DNA of 64,000 bases from Pseudocercospora fijiensis CIRAD86 (taxonomy: Eukaryota; Ascomycota; Dothideomycetes; Mycosphaerellales; Mycosphaerellaceae): NCBI RefSeq assembly GCF_000340215.1, contig NW_006921535.1, positions 773,242 through 837,241 on the forward strand, written 5' to 3'. This document shows, in pieces, positions 10,651 to 21,512 of the stretch; the first letter of the stretch is position 1; each line of letters starts with the position of its first letter. The notes under the pieces are model-generated. The model was given only the letters and a program-made list of their open reading frames with translations, did not search any database and was not told the origin of the DNA. The position numbers were made by a program, and so were the translations under genes.

Positions 10651-13600
10651 GAGTAGACCTCTCCGGGCGTAAGAGGTCGGCGTTAGTAGCCTGCGATCGA
10701 CCTAGGCTACGGTACGCCTCGGCGACCGCCGTAGGGAGGGTGTTATAATCGTTTAGACGTTTAAAAGATATCCGCCCTAGAGAAGGCTAACTAGCTCGTA
10801 CCTAAGGACTAGAACCGCTAGCTCTAGCCCTACTAGTAGGGGCAGTAGTAGTGTCCGTCGGTATTGCTCTAGGGGTAAAAAGAAGGCTCGGTAGAAGTAG
10901 CGGTTAGATAGGCCCTAGCGATAGAGCTATAAGCGCGATAGAGCTACTATTCTTAATTAAACTCGTAGAGTTAGCGTTATAGGAAGGCTCCGTAAATTCA
11001 ACGTCTATCGGTCTAGAAGGATCGAGAAGGTCGCCGAAGTCGTAGTAATTATCGAAAGCGTCTAGACCGTATTTATTAGGAACCTCTATATCCGGCAGCG
11101 TCGGACCTTGCCTCTCGGCGTCCTATATAACGGTGTCTCTAGGCAAGATAGACTAATCGTCCTAGTTATAGTCGCGACCTATCGGACTTAGTAGAGTATA
11201 GATGCTAGAAGCGCCGCTTGCTAATATAGATATAGAATCGGACCTACGACTAACGCTCGGAATTATAACGGTAGGTAAACTCTACGCCGAATGCGACAAA
11301 GGAGATAGTATTAGACGTAACGGGTCGACAGTGTATAACTCGTACGTAGGCGGAGTATAGGGACGCTTAGCAGATAAAGATATAAGAAAGGGGGAACGAT
11401 CGGATAGCGTTTTAGATAAAACACCTTACGTATATAGCGATAATGCGCTAGGGAGGTCGCGCGTCGTCCCTAACGCCTCTAACGTATCGTTAACGACAGG
11501 ACTTGCTCGACGTAACCTAGGTAATAGTCCGGTAGATGCGTCGTCGTACGCTAACTATAGATATATAGCATTAGAATCGTAGTTGCTACGGGTAGAAAGT
11601 TAAGCTTTCTATTAAAGTTAGGGAATGTTATCGCTCGAATGCTAACCTACGCGCTAATATACTACTAGAGTATAGACCCTATAGAATCGTCCGTTCTTCC
11701 TCTAGAAGTTAGACACTAGTTTAACGATCTAATAGAATTTGCATTAACGCAGTTCGACTACTAGTCTAGGAGCGGGACCGGTAACGGGAACACGGTTATA
11801 CGGAAACGATAGCCTAGCGGAAGATTAGGAGATACCCGCTCTATACTTCGTCTTTTTATCTCTATACGATATCGTTTAGAACGGATTATCGTCTTATACG
11901 ACGTTTATCCCCGTCGATATTTTAACTAGTAATAGGGAACTAGATCTCCGCTTCGGCTTCGGCTGTCGTTACGAACGCCGTAACTTAGATAGACTGTCGT
12001 CCGATGTTAGGTTAATCGTAAAGTCGGGCGGTACGAAAGAGCTAGGTATTGCTCGCTTCTTACCTTTCCTCGCGCTCTTTATATCCGGTAGCGTAAGCAT
12101 CGGGCGCTTAGATCTAGAAGAAGATAGAGTAGATAGAGAAGATATTTTAGGTAAGGAAGAGCTAAGCGAGTACGCCGTACTATAGAGTTCGAAGAATCGC
12201 GGCCTTTCGTACGAAAAGCGAGGTAATTACGACGTACTATTAGTAGACCGACGACATCGAGGCGTCCTTATATACTACCTCTCGGAGATAGGGACAATTC
12301 TAAGAGCGAGCCGTTGTTTTCTCGTAGAGATCGTCGATAATATAAGCGTTAAGGTACGCCTCGGAAATTAGGATCCTAGAGCGGTATAAGGTATACGAAT
12401 CGTAAAGAGTCGATATTAGGGATCTCGGTTAGAAGGGACCGCGGCTATTAGCCTACCTACCTCTAATGCTTACTAGTCCTAAGTTGTTTGTAGATAGAAT
12501 AGCTAGATATTCGATATTACGAAAGAAGTCTAAGATCTAGGGAGGACGAATCGCGAAGAATCGATAGCGGAGACCCTAGTTAGGAGGGCCTATACGATTA
12601 GTGCTTGCTTACGAATCGTAATAATTCGGAAATTAATACTAGGAAGTTCCTTTAACGGAGCTAGTTAGATTATTAGAATCCGTAGATTAGAAGATTCCTA
12701 GATCCTAAGATAGTATTAGCGGAGTATATAGATTAAATAAAGGTTACCTAGAATGCTACTCCTATACGAGCCCTCGAGATCTAGTTTAGACAAATTATCC
12801 CTAACTAGTTAATCAAATCTAGGGTATATAGTTTGCGAGAGTAGTAGGATACTCGCCGGCCGAGATTACGGAGGAGGACTAAGTACGAATAGTAGGTTCG
12901 TATAGGGTAGTTCATATAGAGGGGAGAGAGAGACCGAGAGTATTCGGTAGATAGGCGCCTCTTTAACCGATCCTAAGAAAGCTCTACGTTTACCGGCGTA
13001 ATCTAATCTTACGTAGTATCGATCTCGTAATTTCTCGACGCGGAAAGGCTATAGGCACCCTATAAAGCGCCTAAAGTTAGGAGACTAGTAGGATAGCTGC
13101 TAGATTCCTTAGGCGTTAAGTAGATTGCTCTATACGGGTCCTACCGGGAGTACTATCCTCTAGTCGCCGATTATTAAAGAGAGATGCGTATATAGCTAGG
13201 GGCTATTTAGAAAACTAGATCCTACTAGAGCTAGTAGTGTTAGTAATAGCCGATTAGAGGTATTAGGCGAGGACGCCTATAACTCGCCTTTAAGCGTCTA
13301 AGACATTAGCTCGCTAAACGATAGTCCGGCATGTCTAGAGATAGTGTCGTAGGCGGCGGATACAGAGGATTTTAATATAGAAGAAGGTAAAGAAGCTACA
13401 ACGGTGCCTACTACGCCTAAAGGAAGGCAGATCGCGGTTAAATATATAGACTAAGCGCCGGTTAAGACTGTGCGTTCTAGGAGGGCAATTTCGGTATCAA
13501 AGGCCTAGATTAGCGACACAGTACGTATACGCTAGCTCGGATAGTGTGTTCTTCGGCTTGATTTCCCGTACTCGGCGCTCTTAAAGAGCGATGTTCGTTC

Positions 13601-15008
13601 GGGTAGTATCGCGCAATTCTAAAGACCTTTATTTCGAAACCCCCTAGTCCTAAGTATATCTCGAAGTAATATACGCGACGCGTATACGTAGCTGCCTGTT
13701 TGTTTGTGTACGTAACGCGATCTAGAAGTAATATATTAACGCGATTGTTAATACGAACTTAGAGCGCGATACGGACATTAACCGTTATTCTATCGACCGC
13801 CGCCCTTCTATATACTTTATATAGTCTAGTACGACTATTTCCCCCTCGATTTCCTTCGCCGATACTATTATATTAGCGATTGGAACGCGCGCGATAGTAG
13901 ACTAGGAGGACGTCGATTTTACAGCTATTTAGTAGTAGGAGCTAAACTTCGCCGCTAAGTCGCTTCGTAACGAGAACAACGGCGTTAAGCCGGAGACTAG
14001 CTCTATCTTCGATCGCCTAAGGGAGAACCGTAGAATAGGCCGGTAACCGGACATAGCGTATCGCGATAACCGCCGCTACGATATATACGCTAACGAGATC
14101 GTAATAGCGGTTAATAGAAGGATAAACGCGAAACTAGATACTAAGTTTGTAAGTATTAGCGCTGTATATAGATATCGAAACTAGAGCTAATAGTAACTAG
14201 ACGTACTAGTACGAAATAGTAGACGGCGGCGTAGTCGAGCTTACCTTTTAGCTAAAGGACGATAGCTCTCCCTACCCCTTCGATCGTTATAACTTCTTAG
14301 AGGCAGATAGCAAGATTCCGGCCCTAAAGAGATTCGTAAGTTAGCCCGTCGGGAAGGATTGCCTATTTTTAATCTCGTACTAACCTCTATAGGCTCGGAT
14401 AGGTATATTAGGGCGAGCTCCGTTTCCGGACTATCGCCGTAGAAGACTACCCCCTCGCCGAATACCCCCTCCTACTTCTCGTATACCCTGTCCTCGACCC
14501 GCGGTCGCCTTCCTTCGAATTAGTAGGCAAGGTGTAGCTATTCTATACCTTCGACCCGAGGTAGCTAAGCTATATCTCGACTAGCGGACCCGGCACTAAT
14601 CTAACCCTACCTAGCAAATAGGCCCGCCTGTTCTATTTTCTAGTAGAAGGTACTTAAGGCCTCTAATACAATATTACGTTCCGCTCTATATAAGATAGGG
14701 AGAATAAGTATCGGCCCTAGATATTAGAGAAGGCGTAGAATAAGGCTAGCTTTAGATATACGGACTAGCAACCTAAGATATTATAGAAGTAGGGAGTTAG
14801 CGACGTATACCTAAAGGCTATTAACGAGCTAGAGTTTAGAGGTAATTAACGGCCGTATCTAAAGATATCGCGATTCCGGTAGCACCTAAATCGGTAGAAA
14901 TAAAATAAAAATAGTCTTACCCTTACCGTCGCCCGTATCTAACTATATATTTTACTCTCCTCTCCTATACTCGCTACTACCGCGAAAATTGCACCGACCG
15001 CGTACGCC
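10651..15008. other. RIP'd Helitron cargo, unresolved
   Basis: Dense TpA-rich DNA upstream (minus sense) of the Rep/helicase. Short coherent coding traces exist, for example a + strand frame near 13890-14220 (LNFAAKSLRNENNGVKPETS, then RDNRRYDIYANEIVIAVNRR) with stops at likely Gln/Trp codons. I do not recognise the protein, nor whether it is Helitron cargo or a nested element. The N-terminus of the Helitron protein may extend into the left part. Confidence 0.4.
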
Positions 15009-15285
15009 GCTAATCCTCTATTTACTCCCTACTCTTTCGGCGTCGCGAAATGCTAGTAAGACGTATCGATCCGCGCTATCCTAACGGCGAAAAGGGAGTC
15101 CCTCTCCTAAACCTCGCCCGCTCCTCGCGTCGTCTCCGCTAGTCCTCTATTTACTACCTACGCTTTCGTCGTCGCGAAATACTAGTAAGACGCATCGATC
15201 CGCGCTATCCTAACGGCGAAAAGGGAGTCCCTCTCCTAAACCTCGCCCGCTCCTCGCGTCGTCTCCGCTAATCCTCTATTTACTC
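15009..15285. repeat. 129-bp tandem repeat, two copies plus a partial third
   Basis: Copies start at 15009, 15138 and 15267, each with GCTARTCCTCTATTTACT. Copies 1 and 2 differ at only a handful of positions; several differences are C/T or G/A. The period (129 = 43 codons) keeps a reading frame, so it could be a repeated protein segment, but no protein is recognised. Confidence 0.85.
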
Positions 15286-15410
15286 TCTACCGATACTATA
15301 TATACTCCTATAGCGAAGAAAGGCGAGGTCGGATAGGAGCGGCTTTATAATACGTAACCGGAGCTAAGCGAGCGGGGACGCTTATAGCCGCTACGTAAAT
15401 AGAGACCTCT

Positions 15411-15601
15411 AGCTAATTAGGTAGTCCTAAAGGTTATACTCTCGCTAGTTATTTAAAGCTAGCCCTAGTTAGCGAGATACCGAACTATATTCGCTCGAAT
15501 ATATTAGCCGACCGTACCTTTAAGGGTGCGGTAAAATTAGTATAAGGCGATCTACGATCTGCTAAATCGTCCGGATAGGGGGTTCAATTCCCTTATTAGC
15601 T
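15411..15601 (+). pseudogene. tRNA-like element 1 with perfect B box
   Basis: GGTTCAATTCC (15581-15591) fits the tRNA B-box consensus and sits in a GGGGGTTCAATTCCC stem-loop like a T-arm. It is followed by ATTAGCT (15595-15601), which pairs with AGCTAAT at 15411-15417 as a 7-bp acceptor-like stem, then a short T run (15606-15616) like a Pol III terminator. The 191-nt span is far longer than a tRNA, so a tRNA-derived SINE or a tRNA with an insertion is more likely than a working tRNA. Confidence 0.45.
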
Positions 15602-15650
15602 ATACCTTTTTTTTTTAATCTATATAATAATCTATATTCTGTAACCCTCT

Positions 15651-15770
15651 AGCTAATTAGATCGGTTCTAGATAGTAAGAGTTATTCGCTCGTAGTCCTT
15701 ATAGAGACACGGGGTAGCGACTAGCGAGGGTATAACTTTTAGTATTAGAGGTTCGAATCCTCTATTAGCT
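15651..15770 (+). pseudogene. tRNA-like element 2 with perfect B box
   Basis: GGTTCGAATCC (15750-15760) is an exact B-box match inside a T-arm-like stem (AGAGGTTCGAATCCTCT). AGCTAAT (15651-15657) and ATTAGCT (15764-15770) again form a 7-bp acceptor-like stem. The span is 120 nt. No convincing anticodon arm was found; RIP may have changed it. It lies 50 bp after element 1 and shares its terminal stems. Confidence 0.45.
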
Positions 15771-15804
15771 ATCCTTTTGCGCTCGCGTAAGGCGGCTAGC
15801 TATA

Positions 15805-15905
15805 GCCGCGAATTCTAGAGTTCCTGTACGTGATTTTCCCCGCATCCGGGAGCTGCCGCGCTAAGCGGGAGCGCCTGCGTGTTTTAAGGATACTAGAACT
15901 TTATA
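15805..15905. other. Patch with little RIP inside the Helitron
   Basis: This stretch keeps TG and CA (for example CCCGCATCCGGGAGCTGCCG and GCCTGCGTGTTTTAAGG), unlike the DNA around it. It contains a GC-rich inverted element (CCGCGCTAAGCGGGAGCGCC). It could be a late insertion or a segment that RIP did not reach. Confidence 0.4.
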
Positions 15906-15919
15906 TATATAAAAAAAAA

Positions 15920-16211
15920 CCCCTAGCCTTCTAAGGTGCGTGCTTTCTTATCTGTACTAAGACGAGATAGAGACTAAAACCAAACGTGTCGGTCTATCTA
16001 GGGCCTCTAACTTGTCCGGTACCGCCGTCTATTTAGAGAGCGTATTGTCTTTACGCGTAGCAAAACCCCTAGCCTTCTAAGGTGCGTGCTTTCTTATCTA
16101 TACTAAGACGAGATAGAGACTAAAACTAAACGTGTCGGTCTATCTAGGGCCTCTAACTTGTCCGGTACCGCTGTCTATTTAGAGAGCGTGTTGTCTTTAC
16201 GCGTAGTAAGA
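15920..16211. repeat. 146-bp direct tandem duplication
   Basis: CCCCTAGCCTTCTAAGGTGC starts at 15920 and again at 16066. The two copies are nearly identical through TTGTCTTTACGCGTAG; the few differences seen (CTGTA/CTATA, CCAAAC/CTAAAC, CGCCG/CGCTG, GTATT/GTGTT) are all transitions, consistent with RIP acting on a duplicated unit. Confidence 0.9.
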
Positions 16212-19200
16212 ACGAGATGCAGCTTTAAATATACCCTACGCGCCGCTACGCTATCGAAGACGTCGCGTAAGGGCAAATTACGGCCTAGAGACGATAACAA
16301 GTACAGAAAGTTTATAGACTAAAGGAGATAGATTGCTCTACCTACGATACCGTACTTAGGCTCCTCCGCCTTCTTTCTAAGTTACGATAGCGTCTGTCTC
16401 TAGGGCGCGAGCACCGTGCTTATAGCAGTCCTAAGGAAACGTACTACTCTCCCGTTCCTATATATATCTCTAGACGATAAAACTCTCTATTCCTACGCCC
16501 TATATTAAGGATTACTATCGCGTCGTCCGTATCGATTTAAGTATAACCGAAATTAGCCGCATTCTATACTAACTATAGCCTCCTTTTTATATCGAAGTCC
16601 CTTCCTGCCTCTACGTCGAAGAAGTCGTAGTATTTAATATAGCTATCGTTTCGCGGAAAGTCGAAGAGTTAGTTATATTATAGTAAAGCATCGATAGCGC
16701 TAGGAAGACAGATTTCCTCTAACAACCGTAGGTCGCACCTAACTAGGACCCTCTATACAAAGGTGCTATCCGTTTAGCTCGTTATAGTAGGATACGCGCG
16801 TAGAGGAACGACGACGAAGCGATCTATACCGAACGGCTATATAGTAGCAAGCTTTATCTACGCGAATTCGATCTAGAACCGGTTAGCAAAAGCGCTATAT
16901 TCTTAGGGTACGCGACGGATATACCTAGCGACAATACCGAGGAAATAGCGAGTTAGACTTTTAGAGGTACAGTCTTAGCTCGAACTCGTCGAGTTCGTCG
17001 AGCCTATTAGTATTCGTATATAGATTAACGTAGACGATAGATCCTTCTATTTACTCTTCCCGTTACGCCTAAGTAGTAATAACGTTAAGGTTACCGTCTA
17101 GGTACTTATCCTACGACTACTTAGGTACGGAGATCTATAGGAGTTAGCTTTCTACTACTATATACTAGACGATATGCGAGAATACGTACTACGTATTCTT
17201 CGTCCCGAGACTCCGTCCGCTAGTAGATCTTATTTATAACTAGAGATACCAATCTCGATATATGCCTAGACGGCCGGTAATCTATAACGCCGTAGTACGG
17301 AGGTTTAGGAGAGAAGCCGTTATTCTTGTCTATATTACGGTTCTCGCGTACGCGGCGCAATACCTTCTTAGTAACTAGCTTATATATGTCTTATAGCGCT
17401 TCTTAATATACCGGGGCCCGGCCCGTAGCGAGTAGTTAGCGAAGTCGTATAGAAGCGCGAGGGTGCTTAATCTCGGCTATAGCGCGATTCAATTCCTAAT
17501 ATTAAAAGGCTCGCTACGGTATACTATATAGAACGTCTATCTCTATAGCTCGATATTAGCGAAGGTAGCGTACGGCGACCGATACGCTAGAGACTTACTA
17601 TTAGGGAGGGCTATAGTAGCTAAGACCGTATAGGAGGGGCGCCTTTATCGAGGTCGCTACTAGTAATATCGACAACTAGAAGGAGGTAGATATAGCTACG
17701 TAGAAGTAGTCGCTATATTAGTTATTATAGTAGTAATGTTTAGACGACGCGTAACGCCGCAACATTACTATTTGTATACGTAACCGTCGCTACGCGCTAA
17801 GCCTATACTAGCTAATAGATATAAAGCGACGATATAAAGCGACGATATAAAGCGACTCGCGATAACAATAACGGTCTCTCGCGACGCGACGACGAACACT
17901 CGACCTTGCGCTTACTACTCTAGCTTAGATCCTACTACTATAACGTCGGTATCGTCGCTAGGGAGGTATTAATACGAACGAAGTCGTTAAGGACTCGAGT
18001 TAAGGCGAAGGAGCGCGTCGTCTACCTCTAGCGGTATAATTCGGTAAGATATGTCTTCTAGAGCTATAAATTTATATCGTATCGAGGGATATAAAAAGAT
18101 GTCCGTTAAGTAGATAGTACGCTAAAAATCACAACAAATGTACTAAGATTATCGTAGATTTCCTTCCGTAACCTCCCTAAATACTATATTCTCCCTTACG
18201 CTCGGTACTACGATTGCCCGCGCCTTAGTTTATTATAACGCTCGACTCGCTACGATACTCCTCTAGCGGGGCGAGACCGAATAATAATAATAAAGGCTTT
18301 CGCCGGACGGGAGCGCTATATATAGTTAAGAGACAACTCCGCGTCGCTACCTAGTCGAAGCCTATACCGTTACGGAGGAGCCGGAAATAGTCTAAGAAGT
18401 AGGTTATCTTAGCGTACTTATCGCTAAACAGGGCCGGGAGCTATACCGTCCGTTCTTAATCGCGAGTAGTACTCTCTAAGAGCAAGGCGACGCTAATACT
18501 ATAGCCGGATATCGTATCGAATTAATACTAGATCTCGAGGACCTTTATAGCCGCCTTATTAGCGACGTCGTTATAGAAAAGGCTAGTAGCGATATAAAAC
18601 ACCTTAAGAGGCTTCGCGATAGTCGATCCTTCTACTAGCTGCGATTCGAATATCTATCTAAGGTCTAGCTTCCGAGGGACGATACTAAACGAAGGAAATA
18701 AGCCGAACCGCCGTAGATCGAGAATCCTCTATAGCGGGCTAAGTAGTAGCGAGTCTTACTATATCTTCGTAAAGAAAACTACCGACTTTTACGGTAATTC
18801 CTACTAAGTACCGTAAACCTCCTTATACTAGAATTGTTAGCCGCTATATCGGGGTACGACCGCTACCGTACTACTTACTATAGCTTTCTATACCTCGGAC
18901 CCTTTAAGACCTTAATCTTAAGCGTACGTCTTCGCGAGTATTACGGTAGGCCTCGAGAGACTGCGATAGGTAGTTAGTAGCGGGCCCTCGTTAGATCTAT
19001 ACCGGTACGACGCGAATAAGTACCTAGCGGCTAGGGAAGTTAGATCGAGGTCGGTTCTAGTAGAGTCTATAATAGTCGATCGCGATATTAGGTTGTTATA
19101 GTAGCAATTAATAACCGCGCGCCTACTAAAGTCGTTATATCTCCGGACGTAGGCGCGTTATACGCGGCTGCTATAGTCGTATACGTAACGCGCGCCTTCC

Positions 19201-19545
19201 TTAGGACTCGCGAGCGAAGGATACCGCAATTTCGTATAGCTTCTCGAAGGCCGTAGAGGTCGATAGAGCTACGATAGCGACTAAGAGGGTCGATAGTATT
19301 GTATTTATAAGACCCCGATAGCGGAGCTCGCGATAGTAGGGCCTCGGTACCGGTCGTACGTACTAAATTACGCTTCCTATAGGGCTACTAGCGCGATCGA
19401 GTATACCGCTTCGAGTAAATACCGCCGGATAAGGTATATACGACGAAGACGCCCTTTTCGAGACTACTATCGAAGTTATAGCTCGTCGCGGTATATACTA
19501 CGACGTCTACGCCCTTCCGAATCGCTAAGGTATTAACGTTCCTCG
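16212..19545. other. RIP'd Helitron cargo near its 5' end, unresolved
   Basis: TpA-rich DNA with stops in all frames. A + strand coding trace is visible near 16612-17030 (YVEEVVVFNIAIVSRKVEEL; later YTERLYSSKLYLREFDLEPV, FLGYATDIPSDNTEE) with TAG/TAA at probable Gln/Trp sites. I cannot assign the protein. A 13-bp triplication lies at 17818-17856. Confidence 0.4.
17818..17856. repeat. Three tandem copies of a 13-bp unit
   Basis: GATATAAAGCGAC is repeated three times without interruption. The function is unknown. Confidence 0.9.
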
Positions 19546-19639
19546 CGTCCACTAATTAGAGGCCGCCGTTGGCCCGTTTTAAGCCGCACTAAGCCTAAAG
19601 GGGCCCCAACTTTTGTTAAGTTGTCATATTATTAATAGA
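19546..19639 (-). other. Helitron 5' terminal segment
   Basis: On the minus strand the element starts TCTATTAATAATATGAC at 19639, next to host A at 19640. The last ~95 bp keep TG/CA dinucleotides (for example AACTTTTGTTAAGTTGTCAT on +), so RIP fades before the boundary. A GGGGCCCC palindrome lies near 19602-19609. Confidence 0.75.
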
Positions 19640-20860
19640 TAGACGATAAAGTGCACGGCTGAGTCGAGAAGCCAACGAGTCCTGTCGGACTTCGATCGCA
19701 GCCCGGTATCTGTCGTCGCCAGTAATTGCTCGGAGATGCTCTGCTTTCCATTTCAGCAGCGTCTGAGGGTATGTTTCGGGCTGGAATAGGACTACTAATC
19801 CTAGTACTAGACCTGAAATTATCAACGTGATCCATTCGACCCAGCGCCAGGACAATCGGTCGGATTGTGCAATGTATCCTCCTACAATTGGACCTAGCAA
19901 CGGGCCGGTGAATGCCGCGTTCGCAAAGACTGGGAATGCATAGACGCGCTCCAGAGGGTTCCACATATCAGAGATGCTCCCGCCAGCACAGGTCAAAGGC
20001 GTGGAGCCGAAAAGTCCGGCAAAGAATCGCAATGTGAGCTGGGTCTGGATATTTGGTGCCAGGCCACATCCCATGATGAACAGCATATAAATCGCCAAAG
20101 TCGCAATATAGACCGGATTCCGTCCTACAGTCTCACTAATCGGTCCGGCAAATAATGCACCGCATCCGAAACCGATCAAGAAGAGACCGGTAGCCATTGA
20201 CTCGACCACTTCAGCCACTCCAAACTCTGCCGCTGCTTGGGGAAGAGCGCTACTGTCAATGGCGCTGGCTAGTCCGACCACACATCCGATCGATGCTACG
20301 ATGGAAGTACATCGAATTCGCTTGAGCATAGTCCAGTTGTGAGGATCGCTGGGATCATCTGGTCCTTCGTAATCGACGACGAACACTTGTCCGTCGCCTC
20401 CTTCGATCGTCTTTCGTTTTCGTACTTCGATTCCTGTGAGGACTTGACCTAGACGGACGCCAGCACTTTGCTGCGTTGAGATCCTGGAAAGGGCGCCAGT
20501 GGTGCGATGGGCTGCCAGCTCGTAATCGTCACCGTCGTCATCGTCGTCTTGCTCCTCAGCGGTTGGAGTGTCCTCGGCAGGTTCTTGATTGTCGTCCTTC
20601 TCAGCTGCAGTATTGCGAAGGACATGGTTAGGATCCCGTCTGCCCTGAGGTTCTAGTACTGCACTGCTAGTGGCAAACTCGCCTCGTTCAATGTCTTTCT
20701 CTAATTCATGTTTGCTGTGGTCTGAGGTGGTCGATTGCGGCGAGTCTGGTTGGAGCTCTGGACGTCTTCCCGTCCGCAAAGCCTGTGCTTTTGCGCGATC
20801 TCTTTCTAGTTGTGCTTCGACTGTAGTTTTGAATCTCTTGTATTGTAAGAAGGACTGCAT
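19640..20860 (-). pseudogene. MFS transporter, N-terminal 407 codons, cut by Helitron
   Basis: ATG at 20858-20860. Residues 1 to about 170 are a long hydrophilic, acidic N-terminus (run of Asp near 105-112). This leads into DPSDPHNWT and six predicted membrane segments: GCVVGLASAID, SMATGLFLIGFG, GPISETVGRNPVYI (motif A region), ATLAIYMLFIMG, FANAAFTGPLLGPIVGGYIA and ITLIISGLVLGLVVLF. The central loop PETYP..LLKWKAEHLR..TGDDRYRAA is typical of fungal DHA1 polyamine/drug antiporters. Codon 407 (CTA, 19640-19642) is followed by Helitron DNA, giving only seven foreign residues before a stop. The rest of the gene is at 2256-2939; the intact protein would be about 634 aa. This half is not RIP-damaged. 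A truncated six-helix product is unlikely to transport. Confidence 0.9.
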
Positions 20861-21512
20861 GATGAGTGTGAGTGATCAATGCCCAAGAATTCCCAGCAGA
20901 GAGGAGAGACAGAAGAAAATGGGCATGTAGACGTCACTGGCTCGAAGTGAAAAGAACACTACTCACACCATTGGTGCCGACGCGTCTAGTCTACTATCAG
21001 CAAGAAAGGGCAATGATTCATCGTTTGATTTCTAAAGAGCCAACGAAAGTCTGTGTGCCCTCGTGCATGGAAAGACTGTGACCCGGCAGCCCGCAGTGCC
21101 CGCATTGGCGCCGCAAAAGTACAAAATAATATGACTAAAGCGCGAAGGGAAGAGAAGGGAATGTACTAGCAGAGATCCTCCCACGCAACCTACTCGGGAG
21201 TCGGCACTGGGCGCACAAAGACCGTAACGAGATGCATTTTTGGACTGCTGAATAATGGACAACCGGCTTACGTGGAATGCAGCATTTGGGGGGTTGGAAG
21301 ATGATCCACATGAATTGATCAACCATTCGGAAGTGTCGCATTGCTGCTCCGTTATCGTTTTCACGTCGTGTCCAGTCGACATGCTCCACAGAACAGCCTG
21401 ATCGAAGCGTGAGCGCCAGTCTTATCCAACGCAAACAGATGGCTCTTTACTCTATTGTAACATGCACGATCGTGCTCTAGGTATCTGTACATGGTCGCTG
21501 ATGACATCTGCC
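20861..21512. other. Intergenic region upstream of the split MFS gene
   Basis: Normal-composition DNA between the MFS start codon and the reductase stop codon, both genes being on the minus strand. It should hold the MFS promoter and the reductase 3' UTR. Open frames here have no recognisable features. Confidence 0.5.

Larger units (their letters stand above)
2940..19639 (-). mobile_element. 16.7-kb Helitron inserted in an MFS gene, RIP-inactivated
   Basis: On the minus strand the element begins with TC (TCTATTAATAATATGAC, from 19639 downward). It ends with a hairpin (TAGCTCTTCGAGCTA, 2952-2966), an 8-nt spacer and CTAG (2940-2943). Host bases flanking it on that strand are A (19640) and T (2939): the canonical A|TC...CTRR|T Helitron arrangement without target duplication. 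The interior holds a decayed Rep/Pif1-helicase frame on the same strand. Removing 2940-19639 joins CGT CTA to TTC CTC in frame within the MFS gene. At 16,700 bp it exceeds its Rep/Hel frame by about 12 kb, so it carries extra cargo or nested insertions. All coding capacity seen is destroyed by RIP-type transitions. Confidence 0.9.

Noticed and set aside
15411..15770. Functional tRNA genes
   Set aside because: Lengths (191 and 120 nt) and lack of a convincing D arm and anticodon loop argue against working tRNAs, despite good B boxes.
19616..20860. A naturally short 414-aa MFS protein
   Set aside because: The last seven residues come from Helitron DNA, and the true continuation is found in frame at 2939-2256.
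20670..20930. Plus-strand open frame over the MFS start
   Set aside because: Antisense shadow of the MFS N-terminus with no domain.
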